From Vanilla planifolia (lineage: Eukaryota > Streptophyta > Magnoliopsida > Asparagales > Orchidaceae): a stretch of 64,000 bases of DNA. The notes beneath the pieces are model-generated. The model was not told the origin of the DNA. It did not search any database and saw only the letters and a list, made by a program, of their open reading frames with translations. The DNA is taken from positions 1 through 64,000 of the forward strand of contig JAIUJO010001305.1 of the NCBI GenBank assembly GCA_023846275.1, read 5' to 3'. Numbering within the stretch: the stretch's first letter is position 1; each line of letters starts with the position of its first letter. Positions 1 through 14,800 of the stretch are shown here, piece after piece. The translations under genes were made by a program, and so were the position numbers.

Positions 1-389
1 CTACGTCTATATACGTATTTAATCTTTGTCTACCTAATTTCTTTTTGGACATTTTATGGTAGAATGACATTTCCATAAATAACCACAAATAGGTGGCTAT
101 TATTTAGTCATTTTCTATTTAATAATGGATATAATGTAGTGAACTTCGCTTCAAAAAAATTCATTTAAAATGGTCATCATTAACCTCACAATATCATATG
201 TGTAAGTGGTTATGAATTTCATAAGAGATTTTTAATTGTTCATATGAGCCTTATCATGATAAAAAATTTAAGGATTATGCAAAAAAGGACTACATACATA
301 ACCATTGATAGTTTTAAGGTATACTAATTACAATAATTTTAGATAGAGCCTATCAACAAGTTTATAAGTAAACAAATGTGACTTAGATA
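1..389. other. AT-rich sequence, unassigned
   Basis: No satellite landmark can be placed here with confidence. The first recognisable 415-bp monomer landmarks (the 'ctccttattatcttagaata' block, then 'catgtgaccttcacat') start at about 400. The stretch may be an even more decayed monomer or the flank of the array. No coding frame or RNA gene is seen. Confidence 0.4.
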
Positions 390-3300
390 ATATAATTACT
401 CTCCTTATTATCTTAGAATATAACTTTCATATATTATTTATCTCATTCAATTAATTTTTTATTTGTTTATATCACTTTGAAACACTAATTCTCTTCTCAT
501 GTGACCTTCACATTTCTTTTAATTGCTTATATTATGTTAATTAAATTGATCACATTTTAGCTTTAATATATATCTACTTAATATTAAAATAATAATTTAT
601 TTTTTTTCTCATGTTTTGTTCTTTTGTACTATATACTATTTGCAAATGAGGTATTATAGATATGAAATAAATGTCATTAGAATCATGTTTACCAGCTTTA
701 TCTAAGTAAAATTTATTTTTATATTTCGAAATATATTATTTTTTGTTGATTAGTTATGTTTTATGAAAAAGTTTTTTTTATAACTAATTAGACTATCGAT
801 GATGTTATACTCAATCTTCTTTGTATCTTGGGGAGTAGCCTTACTGTAAAAATTATATCATTAATTCAAGTTGATCAATTTGACTTAGTTGTAATACTAT
901 TGAAGTTTAATTCTCCTCCAGTGTGACCTTTACATCACTTTGGTTTCGTTATGTTATATTACTTGAATTAATATGATTTTTTACTTTGACATGTATACAC
1001 TCAATATTAAAATATTAATTTTTTATTATTTATGTTTATTTACAAAGCTAATTTTAAATAATTTCCAAATGAGGACCAATAGAGAAAAAATAAACATCAA
1101 TGGTCTCACCTCAACAAGCACTATTAAATTAAATATTCATTTTTTTAATATTTTTAAATATTTTAAGTTATATAATTATGATATATTTTGTGAAACATTT
1201 TGATTTATATCTAATTTAATAATTGATGTTATTATACTTGATATCTTAACAAGCTTTGAAAAATATTGTCACAAATAACACATCTCTTTTCTTCAAATTT
1301 TTTTCTTTGATTTGGTTTGTTAATATCTATATGTAACTTTCTTATCATGGGATCTTTTGATAACATTGATTTATGTACAATAGTTTGCTTCAATTTATGT
1401 CATTTCAAATTAAAAATATTTTTTTATTAATATTAAGAAAATAATTTATCATTATTTAGGATTTTTTCTTCTTTAATTTGTTGTAGTTCCAAATAAGGTC
1501 TAATTTAGATGAAGCAAATAGTATATGACTTATCTCAATGGGTTACTTTAAATTAAATATATTTTTATATATTTTAAATATTTTAACTTCTTGGTTTTTA
1601 ACATATTTTATAAGAAATTTTGATTCAAATATCATTTCTTAATCAAGGATGTTTATAGTTGATCTCCATAATATGCCGAAATATAGCTTTCTCACATAAT
1701 TTATTTCGTATCTTCAAATTTGTTTATTTTGACTTGGTTATATAACATTGAAATTCTAATTCTCTTCTTGTGTATTGTTTATATCACATTTGTATAATTA
1801 TATTATATAAATTAAAATTTTAATTTATCATATTTAATTTATATAATTTTCTAATCAATATTAAATTAATAATATATTATTTTTAATGCTTACTATGAGA
1901 ACGTATAGTAATTTTCAATGAGGTTTTATGGAGAAAAATAATTCATAGGTCTACACTGATGCTCTATATTTAATTAAAAAGTAATTTTTATAATTTTTTT
2001 ATTTCCTTTATCTTTGGGATATAATCTTTGATATTTTGATTCATATGCAATTTGATGGTTGTGCATCTTACACTTTATCTAATTAGTATTTTGAATTGCA
2101 CTTTTATATTATCACATTTACTTGAAATTGTTTACTGTTATTTTGTTATATTACTATGTAACTTTAAATCTTTTATAGTGTCTCCTTTATATTGATTTAT
2201 TTTTGTCATACTACTCTTTACTTTTTCTCATTTAACTTTGATATATATCTACATTTTCAAAAAAAAAGCCGTTTTAAGTTTTATGTTAGTTTTTTTAATT
2301 CATAATAATTCAAAACAAGCCCTCATGGAGTAGAAAGAAATACTGTTAAACTCATCTCGACATGCTCAATGTAATTAAATACTATTATTTCTAAGTTTTT
2401 CAAAATATTTGTTTTCTTTTATTTCTATATACCTTACTAGACAATGCAATTTGTACCAAATTTGATGATTGTAGATGTCATACAGATCCCTTTATTATCT
2501 GGTAATGTAACTTTTTTGTACAATTTAACTAATCTTCAAAGTTTTTTTTATATTATTATGTAACTCTAAATCTCTTACTGTGTGACCTTATCATCGCTTT
2601 TATTAGGTCATATTGCAATGATTCAACTTATCCTAATTTAGCTTTATTATGTATCTTCTTAATATTAAAATAGAATTTTAAAATTATTTATAATTATTTT
2701 ATTTTGGTAATTTGTAATAACTATAAATGAGGTATAATAAAAATGAAACAAATGTCATCAAACTCATCCCTATGAATTCTAACCAATTAAATTTTTTTTT
2801 CCTATTTTAATTATTTCTTTGACTTTTGCAATAGATTTTGAGATCATGCCTAATTTGATGACCACAAATATTCCCTTTAGTCTCTTCTATATCTTTGAAT
2901 ATGACATTCTCATTTAATTTAACTCATTTCTTCTAATTGTTTTATTTATTATTATGATATTTCTATGTAATTCTAATGTTTTCTGTAGTGAGCATTACTT
3001 TGCTTTGTTTTGGTTAATTATGTTAGTAAAATTTATCTCATCTCAGCTTTCATATGTATCTAATTAATATTGAAATAATGATTTCGTATTATTTATGCTT
3101 ATTTATTTTGGTAATTAGAAGTAATTCAAAATGATGATCAGTTGAGATGAAACAAATGTCGTTGTGCTCATCTTAAGGTGTTGTATCCAATGAAATATTA
3201 TTTTTAATGCACAAAAATATATTATTTTTAGAATTTTGGCAAGTTTTAAGAGAAATTCTGATTGATATCTAATTTGTTGATCAATGATATTTCTCTCACT

Positions 3301-4335
3301 CATTTTGTTATTTTGTAATGCTACTTATTAGAGATCTATGCCATTTTTTCAAATATCTCTCTTTGAATTAGTTAATTTACTATGTAACGTTAAATTTCTT
3401 CTTATGTGAACCTTACATTGTCTTAATTTGTAATGGAAAACGTTGACTCAATTATATAATACTTTGCCTAAATGTATATTATTTTTCTCTTTATTTATGT
3501 TTCTCTTAAGATAACAATAACAATTTATTATTATTTTTATTGGTTTGCTTTAGTAATTTGTAGTGATTCTTAAGTAAGTTTGATCATGATCAGGAAAATG
3601 CAATTAGACTTATCTAAATTAGATTTACATTATTAAGTATTATTTTAGATGTTTTTAAATATTTTATTTTCTAGAATTTTTAAATGAATTACAAGGTATT
3701 TTTATTTCTACCTAATTTAATAATTAAGAAATGTCACTTTTTATCTTTTTATTAACTTAGAATGAAACTTTGAGGTATAATTTACCTCATTTCTTCAAAG
3801 TTTCCTCTTAGATTTTTTAATATTATAATCTAATTCTAAATCTTTGTTCTTCTAATCTTTACATCATTTCAATTATGCTTATAATGTTGCTTTAAATTTT
3901 TAAGTTTATACTTTATTATATATTTAATAAGTATAAAAATATTATTTGATAATTAGTTATGATTATTTTATTTTATAACTCACAATAATTTCAATTCAGG
4001 CCTAAATGAGACGAAAGTTATGTTGTTGGACACATCTTGAAGAGCTTAAACAAATTAAAATTTATTTACATATTTCAATATATTTAAGTTTTTAGAATTT
4101 TGGTATGTTTTACAAGGTTTTTTAATTCCTACATTATTTGACTATCAAGGAAACAACACAAAAAAAATTTTAATTTCTTAGGATGCAACTTCTTCGAATA
4201 AATTATCTTATTTCTGCAAATCTTTTCTTTGATTTGCTTATATTACAATACGGCTCCCAATCTTCTTTTATGTTGCCTTACATCACAAAGATTTTGTTGT
4301 ATATTACTTTACCTCAATTTATCTCATTTTTAGTC

Positions 4336-4422
<87 letters not shown>

Positions 4423-5835
4423 AGTACAATGATAATTTATTTGTATTTTTATTATGAGTTATTTACTTTAGTAATTTGTAGTAATTATAGACTATGTCTA
4501 TTCAAACTAAAGAAATAGTCATTGAACTTGTCTCAAAGTACTTTTTTAAATTAAGTATTCATTTTATACCTTTGAAATATTTTTATAATTTTTGGCATGT
4601 TTTACTAGATATTATTACTCATAGTTTATTTGATGATCGAGGATGTTACCCTCCATCATCTTAGTATATTGAAATGCAACATTGTTGTATGCTTCACATG
4701 ATTTCTTCAAATATTCTTTTTTCATTTAGCTATATTACTATTTGAATAAAAATCTTATTTTGCATGAACATTCATCAAAGTTTTTGGTTATATAATGTTT
4801 CCTTAATTTGTTTAACTTTTTCTTTATTACTATTAATTTTTCTTAATGAGCTCAAACAAATTAAATATTCATTTCTATATTTTTAAATAGTTTTTATTGT
4901 GGCACATTTTAAGAGAAATTTTGATTCCTTTTTAATTTGATGATTTAGGAATATATACTTGCTCTTCTTACTTTCACAGAATGCTACTTTCTTATAGAAG
5001 TTTTCTTATTTTCATTTTTTCATGATGATTTGGTTATCTTATGATGTAGCATTAACTCTCTTTTTGTGTGAATTCAAAATTTAATTTAATTTTGGAATTT
5101 TGCATTAATTCCAAACGTAGTCTATTGAAGATGAAATAAACATTGTTGGAATCATTTAATCAAGTTTTTTACAATTAAAGTTTTAATTTGATCATGATTT
5201 AAAGATCATAAATGTTACACTTGATCTCCTTAGTATCTTAGAATCTAACATTCTTGTATGATTTTATGAGATGCTTGGCCTTTGTTTAGTTGTATCATTA
5301 TGTAACTTTAAATCTCCCATCGTTTGACCACTACGATGCTTTGATGTTGTTATATTGCATTGCATCAATAAATCACATTTTTAGCTTTTAATACATAACT
5401 ACTTAAAATTAAAATGATAGTTTACTCTTATAAAAGATTTTTTTATTTTGATAATTTGTAGTAATTCTAAACTAGGACTAATACAAATGAAATAACCATT
5501 GTTGGACAAATCGTACTAATTTTTATTGAATTATTTTTTTTTATTTTTTTCTAGTATTTTTGCTTGCTTTATGAGAAATTTTTATTCATACCCTATTTCA
5601 TGATCAAGGATGTTACCATTGATCTCTTTAGTTTAGTGGAATTTAAGTTTAATAAATAATTTATATTATTTTTTAATTTTTTTCTTTGATTTATTTTTCA
5701 CTAATTTATCTCATTCTTGACTTATTATATATTTATTTAATATTAAATTAACAATTGATGCATATTTTTTCTTATTTAGTTTTGTAATTTATAATGATTC
5801 CATGTAAAGTTCAATCGATGCAAAATGATTCAATA
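390..5835 (+). repeat. 415-bp satellite array, plus orientation, block 1
   Basis: Tandem array of about 13 diverged monomers. The landmark 'gatcaaggatgttac...gatctcc' recurs near 1,219, 1,641, 2,056, 2,464, 2,859, 3,272, 3,720, 4,140, 4,632, 4,940, 5,200 and 5,600, so most steps are 395-450 bp. One step is stretched by a pure AT tract, and two near 4,632-5,200 are short because of truncated monomers. In this orientation each monomer has the following order: the landmark; 'aatttatctcattt'; a TTTGATTTGGTTATATTA box; GTGACCTTTACATCACTTTG; a second copy of that box; a T/A-rich centre; 'gatgaaacaaatgtcattgg'; and 'tttggcatgctttatgaga'. Monomers look roughly 60-75% alike by eye, which implies an old array. 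No protein is encoded. Confidence 0.85.
4339..4416. repeat. (AT)39 microsatellite inside a satellite monomer
   Basis: An uninterrupted run of 39 AT units lies at the point where other monomers carry only a short 'aatatatat' between the 'ttagctttaa' and 'cttaatattaaa' blocks. It is therefore an expansion of a monomer's own short AT run rather than an insertion. Its purity contrasts with the decayed surroundings and suggests recent slippage. Confidence 0.95.
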
Positions 5836-8800
5836 TAATTGGATAGATCTCATCGAAATAAGTCCAATAATGTTTATTTTTTGTCAATAAGGTCTCGTTT
5901 AGAATTATAATAAATTACAAAATTAAATAATCATATATAATAATAAATTATTAGTTTTTAATTTTTTATTAAATATATACTAATTCTAAAATAAGATAAA
6001 ATGATTCAATATAATAATTAACTAGATTAAAATGATGTAAATGTCACATAAGGTGAGATTTATAGTTGCATAAAAAACTAAATCAAAGAAAAAATAAAGA
6101 ATTAATTACTCAAATTGTAGAGGAAACTTGTTTTCAAACTACTAAGGAGATAAAATGTGACATCTTCAATCTTCAAATCAAGTGTTAATTTAAATGTCTC
6201 AAAATGTATTATGAAACAAAAGAATATAAAATATCAAAATATGGAAATAAATATATAAATTGATAGTAGTAATTGAATCTTGTCATATGATGTTTGTTTT
6301 ATTTTTATTTATCCACACTTTGAATTACTATGAACTATCAAAATTAGGAACAAAATTTTTAATAAATTATTCTTTTAATATTAAGTAAATGTATTATAAA
6401 ACTACATTGAGAAAAACTATAGTAATGTAATATCACAAACTCAAAGTGGCATTCTGTCTATGATAAATGATTGTTTTAATTTCAATTAAATATATATTAA
6501 ACCTAAAATTAAAGCAACATAATATAAAAGAAGAAACCAATGTAATGGTTATATGAGAGGATATTTATAAATACATAGTAATGTAATAAAATCAAGGAAA
6601 ACTTTTTGAAGCAAAGATATAAATTTTACAAGAAAGTTAATTAGATTACCTTAAACAACATGTCAAAACACAAGAAAATAAAATTTTAAAAAAATAAAAG
6701 TAAAAATCTAATAAGATAGATGTCATTAAGATGAGATTAATGTCATTTTTATGTCTAGATGAGACCTGGTATAAAATTAAAGTGAATTACAAAACTAATA
6801 AGAAAAAATAGTTATAAATTATTACTTGAATATTAAGTAAAAATTTTTAAAGTTTACATGAGATAAACTAAAGATTTTTAATAAACTAAAATTAAAGCAA
6901 CATAGAGGAGACATGAGAGAAAATCAAATAAGTTGAGATAAGCCACATGTGTGCAAGGAGATGGAGTGTAACATCCTCAATATTCAAATCATTATATGAA
7001 ATATAATTTCTCATGAAGTATTATGAAACATATGAAAATAAAATAATTAAAAATAGAAAATAAAGATTTAATTTGATAAAGCTCATTGAGAAAAGTCCAA
7101 TGACATTATTTCATCTAATCAAAGTGATGTAATGGTCACATTAGAGGAGAGCATGATTTTGAAAATACTATAAGCAAATGAAAGCAAAAAATTTAGAAGA
7201 AATTATCAAATTTTGTTTGAAGATTATATTATAAGATGCTAAGTCTATCGAGTGTTGTAGCCCTAATTGTGAAATAAACTAGTAAAAAAGTCACCAAATT
7301 TGCCAAAATCATAGAAATAAAGAAATATACAATTTATTTTTAATTTGATATAGCTCATCATGATGATCTTGACGATTTTTCTTCATTTCAATCAAACTGT
7401 CTAAAATTACAATAAATAAATAATGTTAATAAGTATAAATAATAATAAGTTATTGCTCCAATAGTAAGAAAATATAAATTAAATCTTAAATAAGATAAAT
7501 TGAAGTAATGTAATGCAACTAAATCAAAGTGATGAAAAGGCCACATAATAGAAGATTTAGAGTTACATAATAATATAGCCAAATAAAATGAAAAATTTGG
7601 AAGAAATAAAATAAATTATATATCAAGTTGTGTTCTAAGGTATCAAGGGACCTAGAATAAAATCCATGGTTATAAAAAAAATATGAATCAAAACAAATTA
7701 TAATGCATGCTAGTATCATTGAAAAAAATTATTCAAAACTTTAAAAAAGAATGTTTTATTGAATAGATCTCCATAAGATAATTCTAATAAGGATTGTTTT
7801 TTTCCCTTGTAGGACTAAATTTTGAATTAGTGCAAATTACCAAAGTAAATAAGCATAACTAACATAAAATCATTGTTTTAACATTATGTCAATGTAAAAT
7901 AAAGCATAAATTAGATACATTTTATAAGAAAGTCTCATTTGAAGACATTTAGTAGTTCTAGTGTAATATCTTATATCATCAAATAATTTATAAATCAACA
8001 TTTATCATAAAGCATGGCAAGGGCATAAAAAATAAAATATTTTAAAAGTTTAAAAAAAAATCAATTGGATAGAGGTCATCGAGGTGGGTCCAAAGGAAAT
8101 TGTTTCCACTCAATCCAACCTGATTGGTGAAAATTATGAATTACAAAAAGTAAATAGGTAGAAATAGTAATAAATTATCACTTTAGTTTTAATTAATATA
8201 TAGTAAAATTGAAAAGTATTAAATTGAAGCATTATAATCTAATTAAATATAAGTGATGTATAAGTCATGTGATATGATATTTAGAGTTACATAATATTAT
8301 TAAAAAATAAAAATAAATCTAAATAAAAAAGATAAATTATATCAAAAGTTGCCTTCCAAAGCACAAAGAAAATTAAGTGTAGCATCCTCAATTATCAGAT
8401 CAATTATGGATCAAAAAGTCACATAAGTCATGCCAAAGAAAAAGAAAATAAAATATGTAAAATAGAAAAAGTTATTGTTTAATTAGATATAGCTCAATGG
8501 TGAGTCGAGCAATATTTATTAAATTATAATTAGACCTTGAATCAAATTGTAATAAAAAAACTAATGTAAATGAGCGTAAAACTTAATAAATTATTATTTT
8601 ATAATTAAAAAAATATATGTTAAAGCAAAAATAAGATATGTTGATGGAATGTAACATAAGTAAATAAAAATAGTATAAAGGCCACACGATAATAAATTTA
8701 GTTTTTGAAAGAATAAAACGAAATCAAGGAAAAAGTTTTGAAGTTGTGAAATAAATTATAATAGAAAGTTGTGCTCAAAGATATAAAGAGGATTGAGTTT

Positions 8801-11800
8801 AATATCCTCGATTGCTAAATGATGTATGAATTAAAATGACCCAAAAAGCATGCCAACTACCTTGAAAAATAAATATCTAAAAATATAAATGTAAAAATTA
8901 AATTGGACAAAGCTCTTCCAAACGAGTTAGATGACCCAAGTTTTATTTGGATCACATGTCCTTTTGGATCATTATGAATTACTAAAATAAATAAACATTA
9001 GTAAAAATAACTTTATTTTTAAAATGTTAAATAAATATATAATATGGCTGAGATAAGATCAACTCAGGCAATGTTTTATAACAAAACGTAAGTGATATAA
9101 AGCTCACATAAGAGCATAATTTGAGATTCATAATAATATAATAGAAGGAAATCAAAAAATTAAAAAAAAGATAAATTGAATGAAAAGCTTACATTTCTAG
9201 ATACTAATAAGATTGAGCATGACATCCTCAATTATCAAATCAAGTATGAATTGAAATGCCTCAAAGAATGTTTAAAATCACCAAAAAGATACCTAATTAT
9301 ATATATAATTAAATATTTAATGCATTAGTTATCATTGGGAAGAGTCCAAAGACATTTGCATTGTCTTAATTAGACATCAATGTAAATTATAACTAATTAC
9401 AAAAATAAATAGTAATAAATAAAAAAAACCTTAATTTAACATAAAGTAAAAAGATATTAGCTCAAATAAGATAAATTGAAGAAATATAATATAACAAATA
9501 AAAATGTTGTCTAGGTGAAAACAGATTTGATTTATTGTGTCATTGCTATATAACCAAACCAGTGTGAAAAGTTTGTTGAAATGATATAAATTATATAGAA
9601 TAGTTGTATTCCATGACAGTAACTAGATCGAGTGTAATATCATCAACCATGAATTGATATCTTAATTGAAAGAACTTTTAAAAAATGCAATAATGCTTGA
9701 AAATAAAATCTATAAAAGTAAAAAAATAATTTATTTAATAAGATGAGGCCCATCGAGATGAGCCAATTTGTATTTCTTTTGTTTTGATCAAAGCTAGCTT
9801 CGAATTTCTTTGCATTACTATGGTAAATAATCTTAGATAGTAATAAAAAATTGTTTTAATATTAAGTAAATAATAATAAATAAATAATTGGAAAATTAAT
9901 ACAATACATTTTAATCAAAATAAAGAGATGTAAAGGTCAAATGAGAGAAGACTTTAAGTTAGATAATAATATGACTAATCCAATCCAAAAAATTTATAGA
10001 AATAAATAAATTGTATAGGAAAATTGCAATGCAAGATACAAAGTTGATTAAGTGTAACATCCTATATTGTTAAATATGTTATGAAAAAAATGTCTTGTAA
10101 GGATTAAATTGCATAGATGATGTTGAGGTGAGTTTATCAATATTATTTCATATCATAAAACCTTGTTCTAGGTTACAATTATTTTAAAAAAATAATGTTA
10201 AATAATAATAAATTATTATTTTATTATTAAGTAAATATATATTAAAGTAAAAATAATAAAAATTCAAGTAATGTAGTTAACCAATTCAAAGCATAAGTAT
10301 AACATGTAAGATGTTTTATGGCTACATAATATTTAAAGAAAATCAAAGGAAAATAGATTGTTGAAATGATATAAATTTTATGACAATGTTGCTTTTGAAG
10401 ATACTAAGGAGACCATGTTTAACTTCATCAATCATTAACACAAGTATTATTCAATATTTCTTATAAAGCATGCAAAAATTGTCGACAAAAATATATAAAA
10501 GTAGAGATAAGAATGTTTAGTTCAATAGAGGTCATCAAGATGATTCTAATTACATTTTTTTCTTCTTAAGTTGACATTGTTTGAAATTACTATGAATTAT
10601 AAAGATAAAAACATAAAATTAAAAATGAAGTTTCATTTTAATATTAGGTAAATGTGCATTGAACCTTACAAGAGAAAAATTATAGAAATGTAATGTAACA
10701 AAATCTAGGTGATTTAAAAGTTTCAAAAGAGGAGAACAAGAGTTACATATTATTATACCAAATTAAAGTCAATTTTTTAAAAGATTAGGTAAATTTTATA
10801 AGCAAGTTGCATTCCCATATTTTAAGGAAAACCTGTGTAATATCTTATATTATGCACAATAAAATATCTTAGAGAGCATGCCAAAACTATAAAAAATAAA
10901 ATATTTTAAAAAAAAATAACCAATTGGATAGAGGTCATCGAGAAGAGGCCAACAACAATTTTTTTCTATCATTTAGACCATGTTTTAAGTTACAAACAAT
11001 GGTGGCAATAGATAAGCAGAAATCATAATAAATTATTATATTAATTTTTATGTTAATATATGATAAATTAAAAGTAAGGCAAATTGATGCAATATAAATA
11101 TCAAAGTAATATAAAGGTTTCATGAGAGGGGATTTAGAATTACAAAGTGGTAAAACCAAACATTAGAAGAAATTTGAAAAATGTGATAAATTATACAAGA
11201 GGTTACATTCCAAGATACGAAAGAGATCAAGGTTAACATTCATGATCATAAAATATGTAACGTATCAAAATATCTTAGAAAGTTTTACAAAACACTTGAA
11301 ATATAATATGTATAAACATCGAGTTGAGTATTGGTTATCTTATCGAGATGTATCCAAACACATGTTTTCAGCAATATCAGTCCTCAGTTTGAAATTCTAC
11401 GATTACTATATAAATAAATCATAATTATTTTTAATATTAATTAAATGTATGATAAAATGGAAATGAGGTAAATTAAGGAAATGTGATATAAACAAATCAA
11501 AATGATGCAAAGGTCACATAATAAAAAAATTTTAGTTTCATAGAAATATAATGCAATTAAATGAAAATACTATTGAAGAAAATTGATATAAATTATAGAA
11601 ATTTTTTTTTCAAGTATACTAATAAGATCAAGTTTAATACCCTTAATCATTAAATTAGATAAAAATCAAAATATCTCAAAAGATAAAACCATTCTAAAAA
11701 AAATTTAAAAATAAAAATGGTTTTTAAAATGGATAAAGCTCACTAATACATGTTCAATGACATTATTTAATCTTAATTAGAGCTCTTTCTGAATTACTAA

Positions 11801-14800
11801 AAATTATAAAGTAAATAATAGTTAATAAGAGTAAAATATTATTTTACCATTAACTAAATTCTATTAAAGATTAAATAGTTTATTTAAAAAAACATAACAA
11901 AAGAATATTAAAGCTTTTTAAATATTACATAAGGGGGGATTTAAAGTCTCATAGTAATGTAATTAAATAAAATAAAAATATTTGAATGAATGAGATAAAT
12001 TTTATGAGAAAGTTGCATTTCAAGATACTATGGAGATCAAGTGTAGCTTACTCGATCGTTAAACATGGCATGCATTGAAATTTTTAATAAAGAATTTAAT
12101 AACCCTGGAAAATAAAATATTTGAACAAAAAATAGAAGCTCACATTTAATTTGATAGCACTTGCCTAGATGAATCTAGACAAATTTGTTGCCTTGGTTAG
12201 ACCTCTTCTTGAATTACTATAAAATACCTAAATAAACTAGCATAAAAAATAAATTATTATTTTAGTTTTAAGTAAATGTAAATTAAACTTTAATTCAGAT
12301 AAGTTGACCTAATGTAACATTAACCAGTAAAAGCTATGTAAAGATCACACAACTGGATTTTTAGAGTTATATATTAATATTACTAAATTAAAGCACAAAG
12401 GTTTTAGAAATCAATTAAATTATTTGAGAAGTTAAATTCTAAGATCCTAAATTAATTGAATGACATATACATGATCATTAAATTAGGAACAAATAAGAAT
12501 GCCTCATAAAGACAGTCAAAATACTTAAAAAGTAAATTATATAAAGCTTAAAAAAGAATATTTAATGGGATAAATATTACCAGGATGAGTCCAACGACCA
12601 TTATTTTATGTGAATTAGGCATCATTTGCAATTAGCAATAATTAACATTTTCAATATGCATATCTAAAAATAAATGTTTTTATAATGTTAAATAGATATA
12701 TATTAAAGATAAAATTTGATAATTTGAAACAATACAATATAACCAAATGAAATTGATATAAAAGCCACAGATTGAGAGATTTTGAGTAACAAAGAAATAT
12801 AACAAATTTAGAACAAAAAAATTTGAAAAGTTGAGATAAATTATATGAGAGAATTATATTCTAGGATACTTAAGACTATAGAGTACTATGTTCAAACATC
12901 AAATATGATAAAAATCAAAATGCCATGCAAAGAAAAAACCATAAATATCATTAGGATTCAAAGGTTTATTTGTTTCTACTTGACTAGATAATGCTTTAAA
13001 TAAATACCAATTAAAAAACAAAATAAGATTAGAAAAATTAATTATTATTTTTGTGTTAACTGAATATATTTATATATCAATGCTAAAGTTAGATTAATTG
13101 AAACAATATAATACAAAAAATTTAAAGCATTTTAGAAGTAAAATGAGTGGAGTTTTAGAGTTATAGTTAAATATAACCAAATTGATGGGAAACATTTAAA
13201 TAAATGATACAAATTATAAGAGAACGTTGTGTTCCAAGATACAAAGGAGGTAAAGGGTAACATCCTCGGTTGCAAAACCATATATGAATGCAGATGACAA
13301 GTACAACATGCAAAAACACTAAAAATAAAATAACGAAAACCATAAAAATGAATATTTGAATGTATATTACTAGCCTAGAAGAGTCCAATGTTATTTTTTT
13401 CATCTCAATCAAACATTATTTGGAATTATTAAGAATTACAAATATAAATAAAAATTAATAATAAAATATTAATAATTTAACATAAAAAAGTAAACGATAC
13501 AAATTGAAACAATGTCACACAACTAAATCAAAGTGATTTTATGGCCACATAATATGGCATCATAGTTACCTAGAAATATAAGCCAAAATAAAATAACAAA
13601 ATGTTTAAGAAATGAGATAAATTGTATGTGAAAGCTGCGTTTTAAGATACTAGAATAATCCTCCATTATTAAATTTGTTATGAATAATTTTTTTTTGTAA
13701 AACATGTTAAAGCCATTATTACTATAATATTTCAAAAATTAAGAAATAAATATTTAACTAGATTGAGGTCATCCAAATGAGTAGAACAACATTTATTTGT
13801 CTCAATTTGACTTGATTTGATATTACTTCGAATTACTAAAATAAATTAGCGTAAATAAAAATAAATTATTATTTTAAAAACTAATTACATAATAAAAAAA
13901 AACTAGATCGAATAAAGTAATGTAACAGAGCATAATCAAATCGATATAAAGGTTACACAAGAGGAGATTTCTTTTCATAGTAACATAAAAAGTTAAACCA
14001 AACCTTTAGAATAAATGAGATAAATTATACTTGAAGGTTGCACACTAACACATTAAGAATATCTTATATGATATTTGCATTCAATAAGTATGATACAAAT
14101 TAAAAGTTCTCCTAAAGCATACTAGTGCCATAAAAAGCACTATATTTTAAAATTTAAAAATGAAAATTTAATAATATAGAGTTATTTTGATTAGTTAAAT
14201 AATGTGTCTTTCATGTTTGCTAAAAGATCTTTGCAATTACTACAAATTAAAAAAATAAGAAAGAAAAATTAAAAAAAAATTATTATTTTAATAACATGTA
14301 TATATATATATATGAAACTTAAATGAGTTAAATTGAAATGCTTTAATATAAGAAAATTGAATCAAGATAAAGGACACATAAGATTGGAATTAGAGTTTCA
14401 TAGTATTATAGGAAAATTAAACAAAAAAGTTTGAATAAAAAAGTTAAGGAATTTATATTACAAGGTTTTAAAGAGATTGTGTGCAACATTCTCGATCACC
14501 AAATTATTATCAATTGAAAAGACTAAAAAACGACAATTATATAAAAAATAAATAATTTAAAATAATCATTCTTTTAATTTCATAAAAATTGTTTAATGAG
14601 TTAAATGAGATTTACTTAGTCACTATAGAACTTCATTTAGAATTAATTCATATTATAAAAGTATGTAAGCATAAATATTTAAAAAATTAATATTTAAATA
14701 TGAAGTAATTATTTATTAAATCTCAATTAAGATAAATTTAAGCAATCTAATCAAACCATATCAAATGAATGTAAAGGTGACACAAGAAAAGATTAAGAGT

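Noticed and set aside
4183-4419. 78-residue frame ending in alternating Tyr-Ile
   Set aside because: The tail is translation of the (AT)39 tract, and the upstream part is satellite sequence.
14290-14316. Short AT-alternating tract ('gtatatatatatatatatg')
   Set aside because: Only about 12 units at the same consensus position as the longer AT tract; ordinary variation of the monomer.
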